A DNA stretch of 64,000 nucleotides from Lasiosphaeria ovina (GCA_033439765.1 JAULSN010000001.1:1364001-1428000), one strand, 5' to 3'. Shown: positions 1-14,591, numbered from the stretch's first letter. Numbers and translations are program-made. The notes: generated by a model not told the origin, from the sequence alone.

Positions 1-1061
1 GATGTTGACGCGACTGGGTTTCGCGATGCTGAGTTAAAGGGCCAAGCCTTGGGTGCCACTAAATAACTGTGGCGGAAGCCCTGTAAAGCAGCCGATTGGA
101 CGATCCACTCTCTATTTGCTTCCCCACCTGCAACCTCTTTCATCTCATGCCTTTCTGAATTTTGCATTTTGGCATCCTGCATAGAGTCCAGCAAATTTAG
201 TGTAGTATTACAATTATCTAAAAGATTCAGGGCGATCCATTCGAGGTCACGCAAATCGGGATACCCATTTGGAGAGATCCCGAAAGCTCAATGCCCCTTG
301 CTAAGTATTAAACTCAATAGCAACGAAGCTTACAACGGATACGGAGCGACACTTGAGTTGCTGCCGGCTGAAAAAAGGATTGAAGAGCTCTTGAAGTTGT
401 ACATATTTGATATTTATAATTTTCAGTAGCTGATCTGAATTTCGTCCTACCTGATCTAACTTTTGTTCTTCTAGCGATGGCCACCTTCACTTGAGACCGA
501 CAGTCCCAAATTTGGATACCATTCACATGAAGCTGATTCCATGTAGACTGCATGATAGGTCATGATAGGGTTGGGCAAGCCAAACAAACAACCTAGCAAC
601 GAGTCAGCAAGAGGCTCGGCAACAAAACCATAAATTAATGTGAATTGTGGAAGAAGTCAGAGGCGCATTAAATGCTGGGTTTCGTCGTCATCTGCAGTTC
701 TTGACGCTGCTTGGTAACACGGACCAATTAAGATCATCATGAAGGGAGGAAGAGAATAAAAGGGCAAGTGAGTAAACATACCAGGATGGATTTATCGAGG
801 CACAACTGGCCACTGGTTAATACACTGCTCAGATCGCATCCCCAGAAATCTTTCGAGAGAACAATGCGTTCTCAAAAAAGAGGGAATCTTGCTGTCCAGT
901 GCTGATCCCTATCAGATTGTTTGCAACGGTTTAGCAAATATGATGTTGAAGAAAAGATCAAGCGAAAAAAAAAATCGAGATTTTATAAGTTTGCGCGCAC
1001 GGACCAAATGTCAAGCTCGATAAGATAAAGCTCCCATCATCAAGCTTTCAACGTGTGCACT
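1..1061. other. Intergenic, left edge; probable hsp78 promoter side
   Basis: No reading frame here has fungal coding character; the open frames are short and use rare codons. The stretch is fairly AT-rich, with an A-run near 965-973 just before the chaperone gene. The last 200-300 bases probably hold the hsp78 promoter, but I cannot point to a certain TATA box or heat-shock element. Confidence 0.5.
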
Positions 1062-1256
1062 ATGCAGGCGCTATCCCGCAGTGGGGCGTTCTCTAGAACG
1101 TGCGAGATGTTTCGAGGTCCAGGGTCGGGACAATCGGAGCTTCCATCCTGCCAGTGCCGGCCTTCTGTCATCGCCAGACTGCCCATGGCGCTCTGACGCC
1201 TGCAAAGGCTTAAATACCTACCTGGTAGTTAAACAAGAAACACAACCCAGATTTGC

Positions 1257-3764
1257 ATGCAACTTCGCGAACTACGCCTTGAACGTTTCCCTGAAATGCA
1301 GTCAAGAATCCAGCTCGTGTCGTCAACGGCCTCGTGGCGCATCGCCACCGCGTCGAGAGGCGCATTGTCCCAACCACGAAGACTACCTAGGCCATTTACC
1401 GCAGCGATACCGCGGACAGCTGCCCTCGGCAACCCGTTTCGCCTGCTGCCCGTGGTAATATCCCGAACATATGCCAATGGCAGACCGCACCCGCCCGGCG
1501 GCACCCACCGCATGAACCTCGGGGCTGAGGAAGAGAAACCTGCGCTCGAGCAATATGGAGTCGACCTGACGGCGAGGGCGAGAGAAGGCAAGCTCGATCC
1601 CGTAATCGGCCGGTCCGCCGAGATCCAGCGCACCATACAAATCCTGTCGCGCAGGACAAAGAACAACCCGGTGCTCATAGGGAGTGCCGGCGTGGGAAAG
1701 ACGGCCATTCTGGAAGGGCTGGCCCTCGAGATTGTGCGCGGGGCTGTGCCAGAGAGCATCAAAAACAAGAGAGTAATCACGCTGGACCTGGGATCCCTTA
1801 TTGCTGGAGCCAAGTTCAGGGGCGACTTTGAGGAGCGCTTGAAGAAGGTCCTCACCGAGGTCCAAAAGGCGCACGGCGAGGTCATTCTATTCATCGATGA
1901 GCTCCACACACTGCTTGGGCTGGGGAAGGCAGAAGGGTCAATCGATGCGTCGAACCTTTTGAAGCCCGCTCTCTCAAGAGGCGAGCTACAGTGCTGCGGC
2001 GCTACCACTCTAGCCGAGTACCGCCTCATCGAGAAGGACGTCGCGCTGGCCCGTCGATTCCAGCCCATCCTGGTCAGCGAGCCGACTGTCCCAGACACCA
2101 TCAGCATCCTCCGGGGGATCAAGGACAAATACGAGGTACACCACGGCGTCCGCATCACCGATGGCGCCCTGGTGGCTGCTGCTACCTACTCGAACCGCTA
2201 TATTACCGACCGTTTCCTGCCCGACAAGGCCATCGACTTGATGGATGAGGCTGCCAGCTCGCTACGGCTCCAGCAGGAGAGCAAGCCAGAGGACATCACT
2301 CGGCTTGACCAGAAGATTATGACGATCCAGATTGAACTTGAAAGTCTGCGAAAAGAAAAGGACGTCGCAAGCCAGGAGCGGCGAAAGAAACTCGAGGGCG
2401 ATCTGAACAAATACCAAACCGAGGTCAACGGTCTAACTGAACGGTGGGAGAAGGAGAAGGCCGAGATTGATGCCATCAAGCAGACGCAGGCGGAGCTTGA
2501 CAAGGCCCGCATTGAATTGGAACTGGCTCAAAGAGAAGGCAGCTTTGGCAAGGCGTCCGAGCTGAGATTTGGTGTCATTCCGACCTTGGAAGCGAAGTTG
2601 CCCAAGGAAGGCGAGAAGGGAGGAGCCGATGATACCCTTCTCCACGACTCGGTCACCGCGGATGACATTGCGAATGTTGTCTCTAGGATCACCGGTATCC
2701 CTGTTTCTAGGCTTACGAGCGGTCACACGGAGAGGTTGATTCGCATGGAAGAAATCCTGCGAGATTCTGTCCGGGGACAGGACGAGGCTCTCAAAGCCGT
2801 TGCCGACGCCGTGAGAATGCAGAGGGCAGGCTTGAGCGGCGAGAACCGGCCACTGGCGTCGTTCTTCTTCCTCGGCCCCACTGGTGTTGGAAAGACGGAG
2901 CTCTGCAAGAAGCTCGCCGGCTTCTTGTTCTCGACTGAGTCGGCTGTTGTGGTAAGTCTCTGAACCAACTACCCATACATTCAAGCTACCTGCTGACACG
3001 CGGTACAGCGCTTTGACATGAGCGAGTTTCAAGAGAAACACACCATCTCGCGCCTCATAGGTGCTCCGTCCGGCTACATCGGCTATGAAGATGCCGGGCA
3101 GCTAACGGAGGCGGTACGGCGGAAGCCATATGCGGTGCTCCTGTTTGACGAATTCGAGAAGGCGCATCGCGACATCTCGGCTCTGCTGCTGCAAGTCTTG
3201 GACGAAGGCTATCTCACCGACGCACAGGGCCACAAGGTCGACTTCAAAAATACCATCATTGTGCTGACATCGAATCTCGGGGCCGATATCCTCGTTGGGG
3301 CTAACCACCTGCACCCCTACAAGGAGACACCGGATGGCGACATCCACCCCGACGTGAGGAAGGCTGTGATGGACGTTGTGGCCTCGCAGTATCCTCCAGA
3401 GTTCCTGAACCGGATAGACTCGTTCATCGTCTTCAAGCGGCTGGCTCTCGACGCCCTTCGGGACATTGTCGACATCCGCCTCAAGGAGCTACAGGAGCGC
3501 CTGAACGACCGCCGCATTACTCTCGACGTGCCTGACCACGTCCGCCAGTGGCTTGCCGAGCGAGGCTACGACCCCAAGTTTGGCGCCCGTCCATTGAACC
3601 GCCTCATCACGACCGAGATTGGCAACGGCCTAGCCGACCAGATTATCCGCGGGCAGATCAAGTCGGGCGATCTGGCTGTTGTGGAAATCAAGGACGATAA
3701 CACTGGTCTGACTGTCCATGCGCGGCCGTCCAGCGCAGACCCTGGCAGCGAGCCAGAGAAGTGA
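1257..3764 (+). CDS. hsp78: Mitochondrial Hsp78 / ClpB-type AAA+ disaggregase
   Basis: Two exons, 1257-2951 and 3009-3764, join in phase 0 across a 57-bp intron (donor gtaagt, acceptor cag) to give 816 residues, close to yeast Hsp78 (about 811). Like Hsp78, it lacks the bacterial ClpB N-domain. An Arg/Ser/Ala-rich, acid-poor presequence runs to about residue 75. The first AAA+ module has Walker A GSAGVGKT near residue 142 and Walker [13 protein letters not shown] coiled-coil middle domain rich in Lys and Glu follows. The second AAA+ module has GPTGVGKTE near 540 and [10 protein letters not shown], and the exon junction falls in the VRFDMSEF motif. The family resolubilises matrix protein aggregates with mitochondrial Hsp70. 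The start is uncertain: Met 14 at 1296 also begins a good presequence, and an in-frame ATG at 1062 lies upstream, separated by a stop. Confidence 0.93.
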
Positions 3765-5025
3765 GCTGAGAAAGGCGAAACCCCTGTGTTTTTTGTATAA
3801 TATGTGCATGTATATAATAACTATGATGATCACCACTACCCTGCGGGCTGTAACATACAACGGAGCCACTCAATAATATAAACTCGAGTTTTCCTCATAG
3901 CATACCGTGACAATGGCCGTTGCCCGGCTTCCCAGTCTAACGTACTACATGTTTCCTGACCTTACTGCCTGCTCTACCCTCTCCCATCTCTTCTCCTGTC
4001 TCTCTCTGGGACAGTTCCGCTCCCAATAGTTGCAGGCTCTACAGTGTCAATCCAAAAGTCTTGTCACCAGCCTCACTTGTCCGTCTTTTCAGTCCTGTCC
4101 GCAGCAACCGCAGCCCCGACGCAGGGCAACCAAGACAACAAGGAAACCAAGCAAACAAACGAAAAACCCCGGGATTATTCTATTCAGACCCAGAAAGACT
4201 TGTATAAAACCAAAGGGAAAAGGGACAAACGAAGCCCATCACAGAATCTAATCAAAGCCGATCCATGCTCCGTTCGGCGAGACAGTGAACAAAGGAAGCC
4301 GGCACACACGTAAATGCTCCCATCACCGTGGGAAACCAAACCAGACACCCGCCGAGCGAGAACAAGAGAGACGGGTAACAAGAGGGCAGTTACTGCACAA
4401 CGACCTTGTCCAAGATGGTGAAAAATTAATTAGAGATAGGGCGGTCTGGAGAAAACAGGCTACAAACAAAAACAACTGGGTTGAGACGGGAGGAGACAAC
4501 TCGAGTCGGAAAGACAGAGTCTAAAAACAAACAGGAAGAGAACACGACAGGAAACAGCGCAGGACCTAGTGTGGCTAATTAGGCAATCCTGTGTTATAAC
4601 CGTTGGTGCTATCGCCATCTTCTGCAGCGTCTCCTATTCTCCTCGTCTTCGTCTTGTCAACCGGGGCCCTCGAAATATTCTTGCTCTGCTCCGCTCCATT
4701 CCCCTCTCCGACCCTCTCAGCACAAAACAAGCGGAAAACAATGGGGGGAAGCCAGTGGATAACCCGATCTCTCCTGATAATGTATCAAATTGTACAAGAT
4801 TCCAACCCTGTGCGCCCCTGTCTTTACCGAAAAGTGACCAAAGTTTAAGAAGAGTGCCGGCCAAGCGTCTCTCCTTTTCATCGCGCGCGGCACCCACAAT
4901 GAAGGCGCCACTAAAATGTCATGTTCATGGACCAGTCGATTGCCTAAGGGATATCATTTTGCAAAGCGCAATCGAACCATGCTTAACCGAAGGGGAGACC
5001 GTTCTACCAGGACTCAAGGGGCGCT
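3765..5025. other. Intergenic between hsp78 and the ARF gene (tail to tail)
   Basis: The two flanking genes converge here, so the stretch should carry both 3'UTRs. The ORFs present have no recognisable protein character. The segment 4100-4520 is A-rich on the plus strand. I see no RNA gene or repeat. Confidence 0.5.
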
Positions 5026-7001
<1,976 letters not shown>

Positions 7002-7836
7002 ATGTTCTTACTCACGGCGGCCAGGCTGCTGCTCTCAGCCAGCCTGTTGGGCGCTGCAGCTGCACACAACATCCAGCTCCCTGCACATGGCCGCGAGTGC
7101 TTCCACGAGACGCTGCATCGCGAGGACAAGATGACGGTGACCTTCCAGGTTGGCGACCGCGAGTTTGGGAGCGCTGGAAATCTAGACATCGACTTCTGGG
7201 TATGTCGCCCGTCCCGTCGCCTTGCCTGCCTACTGGTACCTTAGGCAGAGGCAGAGACGGAGATCATGCCATCATATGTCGGACCGAAGCTAACAGCAGA
7301 CCGCCGCCCGGCCCCGCCCCGCCCCGCCACACAGATCACCAATCCGGCCGGCGAGTACGAGGCCTTTGAAAAGTCGACGTCCAACGGCGACTTCTCGTTC
7401 GAGGCCAAGCACGACGGCAAGTACCTCTACTGCTTCGGCAACGAGCACTGGGGCGCGTCGTCCAAGGAGGTGTCGTTCAACGTGCACGGCATCGTGCACG
7501 TGTCAGCCGAGGACCTGCCCCAGGACCCCCTCGAGGCCGAGGTGCGCAAGCTCTCGGAGCTGCTCGAGATGGTCAAGGACGAGCAGGGCTACATTGTCCT
7601 GCGCGAGCGCACCCACCGCAACACCGCCGAGAGCACCAACAGCCGCGTCAAGTGGTGGAACCTGTTTGTCATTGGTGTCGTCATTGGCGAGAGCGTCTTC
7701 CAGGTGTGGTGGCTGCGGAGGTTTTTCGAGGTACGTTTCTCTCCACGACGAGGGGGACTGAGAAGAGACCCGATGCCGAATGTCTACCCTCTGCAAATAC
7801 TAACAGCTCGATATACAGGTCAAGCGAGTTGTCTGA
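7002..7836 (+). CDS. p24 family cargo receptor (Emp24/TMED2-like)
   Basis: Three exons (7002-7199, 7335-7730, 7819-7836) give 203 residues, the usual p24 size. Residues 1-21 form a signal peptide. The GOLD domain follows, with the two Cys residues expected to pair (Cys33 in GRECFHE, Cys99 in YLYCFGN). Next come a coiled-coil segment and one TM helix near the C-terminus (LFVIGVVIGESVFQVWWL). The cytosolic tail RRFFEVKRVV is typical of the p24-beta class: a diphenylalanine COPII/COPI-binding motif and terminal RVV. The tail is split, with the last exon coding only VKRVV. The family cycles between ER and Golgi and packages secretory and GPI-anchored cargo. The ATG at 7002 follows an ACA-rich leader and is the only start preceding the signal peptide. 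Confidence 0.92.
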
Positions 7837-8728
7837 ATCACGCGCACGAACACGCTGTTTTGTTCCTGTCCTGTCTTTACGTTGTCTGCATTAATCTCTC
7901 TGCATAAAGCAAGGAGAGATATCTATACATCTATCTATCCATGTCCGGCACTTAGTTTTGGGGGCTCGGTGCGAAAAAGAACATGGCAAGCTCTGTGTTT
8001 TTAAGGGCTTTGCGTATATTTTATTTAGACGAAGCAGACGCGCGCACATTTTTATGTAACTGTAGCGACATGTATTATCGAGCAAGGCCTTTGACCGTCC
8101 TTTTGTTTATCCAAGTAACTATGGTGGGGGTTGCGACCTTATAGCTGCTGTTGCCCCGAGTGCCATGCAACAGGTATCTGTTTTGTCTTCTGGCGTAACG
8201 GCACACACCTTTACATTAACCCCAGGACCACTACGTAGGCATCTCGGTGCTGTTCAGAATATTATAGATAATATCATTGTGTTGGAGTAGAGCGATCCAT
8301 CTCCCTGGCGAGTTGGAGTGACTGAGGCTAATGGAGCTGACTCTTGACCAGATATACATATATCAAGTACTCACCGCCCATCACGAATAGGTTTACATAA
8401 AAGTACAAGTAGATAATCACCAGGGTCGAGAGATTGCTTCAAACATGAGCGAGCATCCAAAATAATAGATAGCGATAAAGATAAAATGAGCTCGGAATGC
8501 CCTCGCAAGCATATTAAAAACAAACCCATCAGCCATGTATATCCACTTGCCCAACGCCCACACCCCGAACCCCTTCTCCTGGCCATGAAACTCCCAATAG
8601 AACACCAGCAAACCCGCACTCATACGCGCTACACATATATCTATGGTACGGACAGTCCCATGTCACCAAATTCATACAGAGACGAAAGACGGCTGAAAAA
8701 ACAAGTACACCCAAAAGAAACATCAGAC
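7837..8728. other. Intergenic, tail to tail (p24 / DUF3405)
   Basis: AT-rich compared with the coding DNA, and probably the two 3'UTRs. The small ORFs here include shadows of the DUF3405 gene. I see no RNA gene or repeat. Confidence 0.5.
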
Positions 8729-11374
8729 TTAGGCCGAGGGATCCGAGGGAGCCTCTGGCGCGTACTCCTTTTGCTCTTCGACGGGGAGGTCAATGTCCTT
8801 GACAGGGTGCAGCAGGACGGGGGGCAGACACATGCGGCCCTCGCCGCCGGACATGGTGCCGACAGACGTGTCGTTCATGCTGGGGTCGACGTCGAGCTCA
8901 AAGGCCTCGCCACCGTCGTTGTTGACGCGCAGGCCGAGCCAGCGGCGGTACAGGTTGCCCGAGAAGCCGGCATTGTAGAACCAAGTGAGTCCCATCAAAT
9001 TGTGCTCGCGGGCGCCGAATACGGAGGTGCGGGCGCCGCCCGACGCGCCGTTGCGCCCGCCGTTGAGAACGCGCGCCATGTACTCGGTGGGCCACTCGCG
9101 GTCGACGAAGATGGGGTGCGGCGCGAAGACAGCCTTGTAGCCGTGGTGCAGCGCCACCGTGGCGGGCCACATCTCGGGGAAGGCGTGGTGCTTGCGGAAG
9201 GCCGTCTCGCGGTGCATCGTCATGAGCAGGGTGCGCGACATGCGGGAGGCCGTGATGATCTGCGCCCGCCGTGGTGGCTTGCCCTTGCCATCCGACTCGT
9301 TGAAGCCCGTAATGTCATCACCTAGCTTCCACGTCGTTCCTTGCGGATCAAAGATTGGGTTTAGAGTAATCAGGTCTGCCTCCTCACCCACTCCCCATGT
9401 GTACTTGTCACGCTCGTAAACCGTCGGCGGCACCGTGTCGTTCTCGGGTTCGAACCAGTCCCCCTGGTCGGCTGCGCGCATTGGGCCCCAGACGCTCTCT
9501 TCGCCGCGCGGAGCCTGATGCGGGTCCTTGGCGGCGCCCTTGATGCCGGGTACCTTTTCCCAGATGTTTTCGGGGCTGATCGTGCCCTGCTCTGTCTGCA
9601 CGCGGGCCATCTGCTTGAAATCTTCCCAGCTGCCGTGGACGTAGGGCATGTAAAAGCGTGCGTTACGCTCCCACAGGCCCTTTCTGGGCTGCTCCTTGGC
9701 CCACCCCTCCATCTTGGTCAACAGGTCGTAGTAGTGGCCAGTGTAGCGGATGTCCATCTCCCATTGCCAGAAGTAATCATACTCGGGGTGGTTGGAGGCA
9801 AAATGCTGCATTGCCATCTGCAGTCCGCGGTAGGACCCGTGCACCGGCAGATCTGGACCTCGAATCCATAGGTCGTGGAGCCCCTGGTAGACGGCGAGCA
9901 TCTGAGTCTCGGACCACAGCGTAGCCATACCCTGGAATTCTTCCGGAATGCTGTCCTTGATGCGATTGCGGTACGCCTCGTCATCGGCCCAGACGGGGTG
10001 TTTGGCGTCATTTCGCACCTGGACAAGAAGGTGTATGTCGTAGCGACCGCCCGAGGCCAGGGACATCTCGGAAATGAGAGCTCGGAGATTCATAACGTCC
10101 TCTTCGCCCCAGGCAAACTCGTCCCAGCATCGGAGAACGATGGCGGTTCTGGACTTATCTCCCTGTGGCTTTTTCGCCGTGAGGTCGGTCTTCAGGGTTG
10201 AGGGGGTTTTCTCGTCGGGTGAGGGTGCCTCTCCCGGAGTCTTGGCAGGCTCCCCGCTCTTAACAATCCCGGGTTCGGCTGCATCGCGAGCCTCCAGCTT
10301 TGCAACAACGGCAGGCGCGCCAATATAAAAGCCCCTTGGTGGGGCATCGCGGGAGGTCAGTGGCTTATATAGGTCGGCGTTGGCCTTGTAGCACCTGCGT
10401 TGCACGTCGGCCCAGTTCACCTTTCGCCAGTCTACCTTCTTGACAGATTCCCAGACATGTTCAGAGCCCTCCTGCTCGCCGTGCTCGCCGACACCAAGGC
10501 CTCCAGTCCGGGCAGAGTACCCATAGCCATACGGCCCATACCTCCCGTATCGATCAAAGCAGATGTCTTCGGGCAGAGAGAGCAGCTCGTAGGAGCCCAG
10601 GATGTTGTCTGGAAAGCCAGTTGGCCGTCCTTCCAAGTAGCGAATCGGAGGGATTCTGACGGTATTTTCCTCGTCCAGGAAGCATTCATGTGTTTCTTTG
10701 TTGTTTCCGGGAAGAGTAGAGCCGGGATAGTCGGCGAAGGATTTGCTTGCCGGCACGGCCTGGAAAGATGAATGTCTCGGGGCAACCTCTCTCTTGCCCG
10801 ACTCTCGGCTAGATTTTGTGGCATTGTACGGCGCCTCATCCTCAAACCTTGGGTATTGTGGAACGTTTTCGACAAATGGGACCAGAGTCCTGACACCCCC
10901 GTAGTATCTGGTGAGGAACTCGAAAGACTCCCACGGAGGTGGAGCAATTATTGGCTTCTTGTCTAGATTGCCTTCAGCTAATCTCTTGTTCTCGATCTGG
11001 CTCGCCCGGACCAGGGAAAAGATGAATATGATCATTGTGGAAACCATGCCGAGACACAGATACCGGATGACCTTGTTGGGGAGGCGATAAAGGTATCGCC
11101 TCGGCGGCCGTCGTGTCGCCATGGCCGGTTTCTTGGAGAGAATGGGTGCAGAGCTCGAGACGGAAGATGACGTTTGTCTTGAGTCCCGCGAACTGGCAGA
11201 TGACGGTATAGATGAGTCGGTGCTTTCGCCGTCGTCGGAGTCGTCGTCGGAATAGTCGACATCCGAATAGCGCTCCTTGGTGGGCGACTGGGTACGCATA
11301 GGAGCCCTGTATAGTGGCAGCTTGGGACATCTCGCGTCCCGCGACCGCAGAATGTTCCTTGATATGAAGCCCAT
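8729..11374 (-). CDS. DUF3405 family type II membrane protein
   Basis: A single coding exon of 881 residues. I start at the ATG at 11374 (MGFISRNILRSRD). The frame is open further upstream, but that stretch holds a good GTGAGT donor and looks like a leader intron. The N-terminal 90 residues are Ser/Asp-rich (DYSDDDSDDGES). One TM helix follows basic residues (IRYLCLGMVSTMIIFIFSL), which suggests a Golgi-type signal anchor. The long lumenal part matches the fungal DUF3405 family, with stretches such as RTAIVLRCWDEF, HLLVQVRNDAKHPVW, YDYFWQWEMDIRYTG and MWPATVALHHG. The family is widespread in filamentous fungi. It resembles glycosyltransferases in layout, with an acidic EMDIR motif, but its reaction is not established, so I assign none. 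Confidence 0.85.
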   Translation of the reverse strand: MGFISRNILRSRDARCPKLPLYRAPMRTQSPTKERYSDVDYSDDDSDDGESTDSSIPSSASSRDSRQTSSSVSSSAPILSKKPAMATRRPPRRYLYRLPNKVIRYLCLGMVSTMIIFIFSLVRASQIENKRLAEGNLDKKPIIAPPPWESFEFLTRYYGGVRTLVPFVENVPQYPRFEDEAPYNATKSSRESGKREVAPRHSSFQAVPASKSFADYPGSTLPGNNKETHECFLDEENTVRIPPIRYLEGRPTGFPDNILGSYELLSLPEDICFDRYGRYGPYGYGYSARTGGLGVGEHGEQEGSEHVWESVKKVDWRKVNWADVQRRCYKANADLYKPLTSRDAPPRGFYIGAPAVVAKLEARDAAEPGIVKSGEPAKTPGEAPSPDEKTPSTLKTDLTAKKPQGDKSRTAIVLRCWDEFAWGEEDVMNLRALISEMSLASGGRYDIHLLVQVRNDAKHPVWADDEAYRNRIKDSIPEEFQGMATLWSETQMLAVYQGLHDLWIRGPDLPVHGSYRGLQMAMQHFASNHPEYDYFWQWEMDIRYTGHYYDLLTKMEGWAKEQPRKGLWERNARFYMPYVHGSWEDFKQMARVQTEQGTISPENIWEKVPGIKGAAKDPHQAPRGEESVWGPMRAADQGDWFEPENDTVPPTVYERDKYTWGVGEEADLITLNPIFDPQGTTWKLGDDITGFNESDGKGKPPRRAQIITASRMSRTLLMTMHRETAFRKHHAFPEMWPATVALHHGYKAVFAPHPIFVDREWPTEYMARVLNGGRNGASGGARTSVFGAREHNLMGLTWFYNAGFSGNLYRRWLGLRVNNDGGEAFELDVDPSMNDTSVGTMSGGEGRMCLPPVLLHPVKDIDLPVEEQKEYAPEAPSDPSA

Positions 11375-14300
11375 TTTGCGCGCCTCTCTAGAACTCCGGT
11401 TGTAAGTGAACGTCACAAGGCTTGGTGCAGAGCCCGGGAAGGAGAAAAAGGCTATCACTGGCAAACTCACCAGAATTGGACTAGGCTGGTAGGACTCGCG
11501 CACGGCGTGCGATTCCGCACCACTGGTGCACTCGTTACTGTAGGTGGCCAAAGAAGTATGGCAAGCGCAGAGACTGTGTTCTCCTGGGCTGGCCCGAGAA
11601 GAAGGTTCGCCGGTTGGTTTGAGAAACGAGCTTTGACGGTGCAGCGAGCGCTGAGATGATCAGGCCGCTTGCGGATGTGTTTGTGAGGTCTGGCTCTGCG
11701 CCTGGTATTAATCGGCGAATGGCGGTCTCGTCTCGAGAAGGCAGAATTAATATACGCGTTTGTTAGGCCAACATGTGGTTGGGTGTGCTGAAGAGAGTCT
11801 ATTGTACCAAACAATAGCGGGCTGAAGTCAAGCTTCCCACCTGGGAGATGGGCGCTGATTGGCCCATGGACGCCAATTGTAGATATTGATGAGTTGCTCA
11901 GCAACCGTTATCTTTTGGACAGGGGCTTCTGATTTGGGGCTTGGCTAGGCCTGTGTGGCGACTTGGAGCCCCGCTTTGCCTGGAGCCAACCCAGCACCCC
12001 AGCACCCTGTCGGGACTCAAGTCCATCCCGCTGATCCGTGCCCGAGTTCTCTGTTCCATTTGGAAGCAGTAAATCAATCCGACGGTGCCGCGCAGCATCT
12101 GAGGATGAAATCAGCCCAAAAAATCAAACAGAGTTCGTTCCTCAGGGTAGGAATTTCGGGATCTGCCGCAACTCAATTTTGAGACTTCCTGTTTCAGAAA
12201 CACAGCATGGACCGTGTTAGTCACTTGGGCTATGACTTGATGACGTACCTAGTCAGCCTGTAGATGCATCATAAGTTGTTAACCGTCGTGCCATCCAGCC
12301 GGCTCTCGATTCGTGGTGGACTGGACGTCAACGGATACTGGTCTGGGATAGCTCAAAAGCCCCAAGCCTTCCCAGGAAGCAACTACTTTGGCCTGCAAGG
12401 CTGGCCGGGTGGTGTGTCTGTCAACCGTGTTACTGGGTCCCGCGATTGACCTGGCCCTTGGCGCAATTGAGGCGCAGATCCGATGTTGGACCACTCCATG
12501 GGTTCTGCCACTTCGAGGCGCAATTGCTCTTCATATGGACCCAACTGCCCATTGTCTACCTTGTGCTGAAGGGCACCACATCTGCACTCGGCGCATGACC
12601 GACAGCAATCGCCGGGGACCGGGAGGGAGCTTTGGAGCCGCCTAGCTGCATGGTTCCTAACCCTGGAATGAACAATCCGGCCCGGTCTGGGTACACTTGG
12701 ACTAGGACGCCTTGCGTGGGGCATCAACACCTTACGGGTTTCCTCTTGGAGTCGTTCCCAGAACGGACAGCAGGAAGGCGACCCGACATCGCGTGGCTTT
12801 GAAACACTGCAGCGGCGCTAGGCAGGGCCATTGAGAGCCGGCAGCGTGCCATTCGCCAACGGAAGTCGAGGCCCGACGTTGACGAATCGAGTGGATTCTG
12901 TGATGGAAATTCTGCTTGATCATCTGACCAGTTGCAGACTCTGGCAGCACTCGCGAGACATGACTGAGAGGCAACTCGAACCGCATTTGTTGCGGTGAAC
13001 GGAGCAGTCTGCTCCCCTCTGCTGTGCGTTCCCGACTAAAACCGCTTTGCTTCCGTTGACTGTCTCGGCTGAGTCTCGGCTGGTAGCGGGGAGTTAGCGA
13101 ACCAGCAGGCTCGAAATGGATGAGGGCATCTTGTTGGTCGTCGAGACATAGTACAGAACTAACATTAATAACTTGCAGGTTGGCAAGTGCCTTGCTTCCC
13201 GTGGGTGTAAGACCCCCCTGTCCCCTGTCTTTGGTGGGGGAGGGGTACGAATACAAGCCATTCATCCTGACCTCAATCCTGATGGACTTGGAGATGGAAG
13301 GCGCGGACAACAACCTGGAAGCTTACATCCTTCAACGTGGAAGGTGCCACGCCTTTCTAGGTAGGTGAGCTGGGTACTCACCAGTGGCAGGCAGTGACGA
13401 TTGACGAACGAGAAAAGAATGCTAAGGGTGTCCCGTATACCTGCCCACCTAGACTTGACGGTTGAATGCAATACGCACGACACCGAGAATCCGTTTCCTT
13501 GGATCGCCAACCCACAACTCCAAGATGGGACAATAATCTCATCGGCTGTCATAACTGGCCGTAGGGCCACCCGCCAACCCGGCTCAAGTACATTATCTTT
13601 CTTTATCTCTCATGTCAGGCCAGAAGGCGTCAGAAGATGGTGCATCACAGAAGTCGGCCAGCCCTATCTTTTGCCTTCGATTGTGCCCTGTTCAAGGCCA
13701 AGGTAGGCCCACGGGTTTCGAGATTACATAGCCGCAGCGGCGCCCTGCTGCTAGGGTGCTTCCGAGGCATTGCTGCAAGACTAAGCACAGGAACCTAATA
13801 TTCAATGCAGAGCTGCAGAACTGGAATGGCGGGGTCTCTTCCGTCAAGTGACAGCCGTTGTACGGGTGGCACCCTTGGGCGTTGCGTGTTGTTGGGCAGG
13901 TGGGCCTGTTGAACGCATTATGACTACAGTCCACTGCAGATCTCCTTCCTACCGACCTACCGACCTACGTCGTACCGGTCCTCGCCCTCGCCCTCGCTCG
14001 TGCTTGGCAACCCTCGGGCAATGCCGCCTCTGTGACAGCAACGTCGATGCCCTCCGTCGTGGCCATGTTGTTGTGGGTCGCCGTGGTCGAACATGAGGTT
14101 GCGGTTGGTTTCATGTGCCGTGTATATGCCACCCATTCCTGAGCCAGACCTGGAAGCTTGCCGGTTGGGTCACATAAAGCCCACGCCTCGTCTGTTGTCC
14201 TACCTTAGCTTCCCGAGTCTGTACCGGCTTGGTTCTCGCTGTGCTCCCCTGGCCCTCTACTTGCTGCTGCTGCTGCCGTGTGGCCCATGCATACTCGATC

Positions 14301-14591
14301 ACGCTGCCCCGACTCCGGCCCTTGGGTGAGCCATCGGGTGTTTACCCTCCCCCAGAGCTCGACTTCTCCGCCCCGTCCCTCTTGGACCTGACAACTCCTG
14401 CGCCTCCGCCGTCCGCTTGGATCTCCCATCTCGGACTCACACCAGCCAACCACCACCTCCTCGTCCCGTCAAGACTCTTTATCAAAGTGCTTTCGACACA
14501 CGTCTTCTCACACGACCCAGCACCAGCACCAGCACCAGAACCACCCCTGCGGCATAGTCACGGCCTCAGCATATCCACACCATACGGCACC
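11375..14591. other. Long intergenic region, head to head (DUF3405 / DUF5519)
   Basis: About 3.2 kb with no gene I can support. The open frames lack domains and show no consistent GC3 bias. Both flanking genes read away from it, so promoters lie at both ends. From about 14200 a CCAGCACCAGCA-type repeat and pyrimidine-rich leader precede the DUF5519 start. An AGGTAGGT word occurs near 13359. Confidence 0.5.
11388..11470 (-). other. Candidate 5'UTR intron of the DUF3405 gene
   Basis: The donor GTGAGT reads from 11470. A TTCTAG acceptor ends at 11388, 13 bases before the chosen ATG. The intron is 83 bp. The frame happens to stay open through it, which would otherwise add 59 unlikely residues to the protein. 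Confidence 0.45.

Noticed and set aside
1088..1099. GTTCTCTAGAAC as a heat-shock element upstream of hsp78
   Set aside because: The TTC and GAA halves are four bases apart, not two as in a canonical element, and it lies close to or inside the leader.
8486..9325. 279-residue plus-strand ORF overlapping the DUF3405 gene
   Set aside because: Most of it is the complement of a family-supported gene, with no domain and no independent codon bias.
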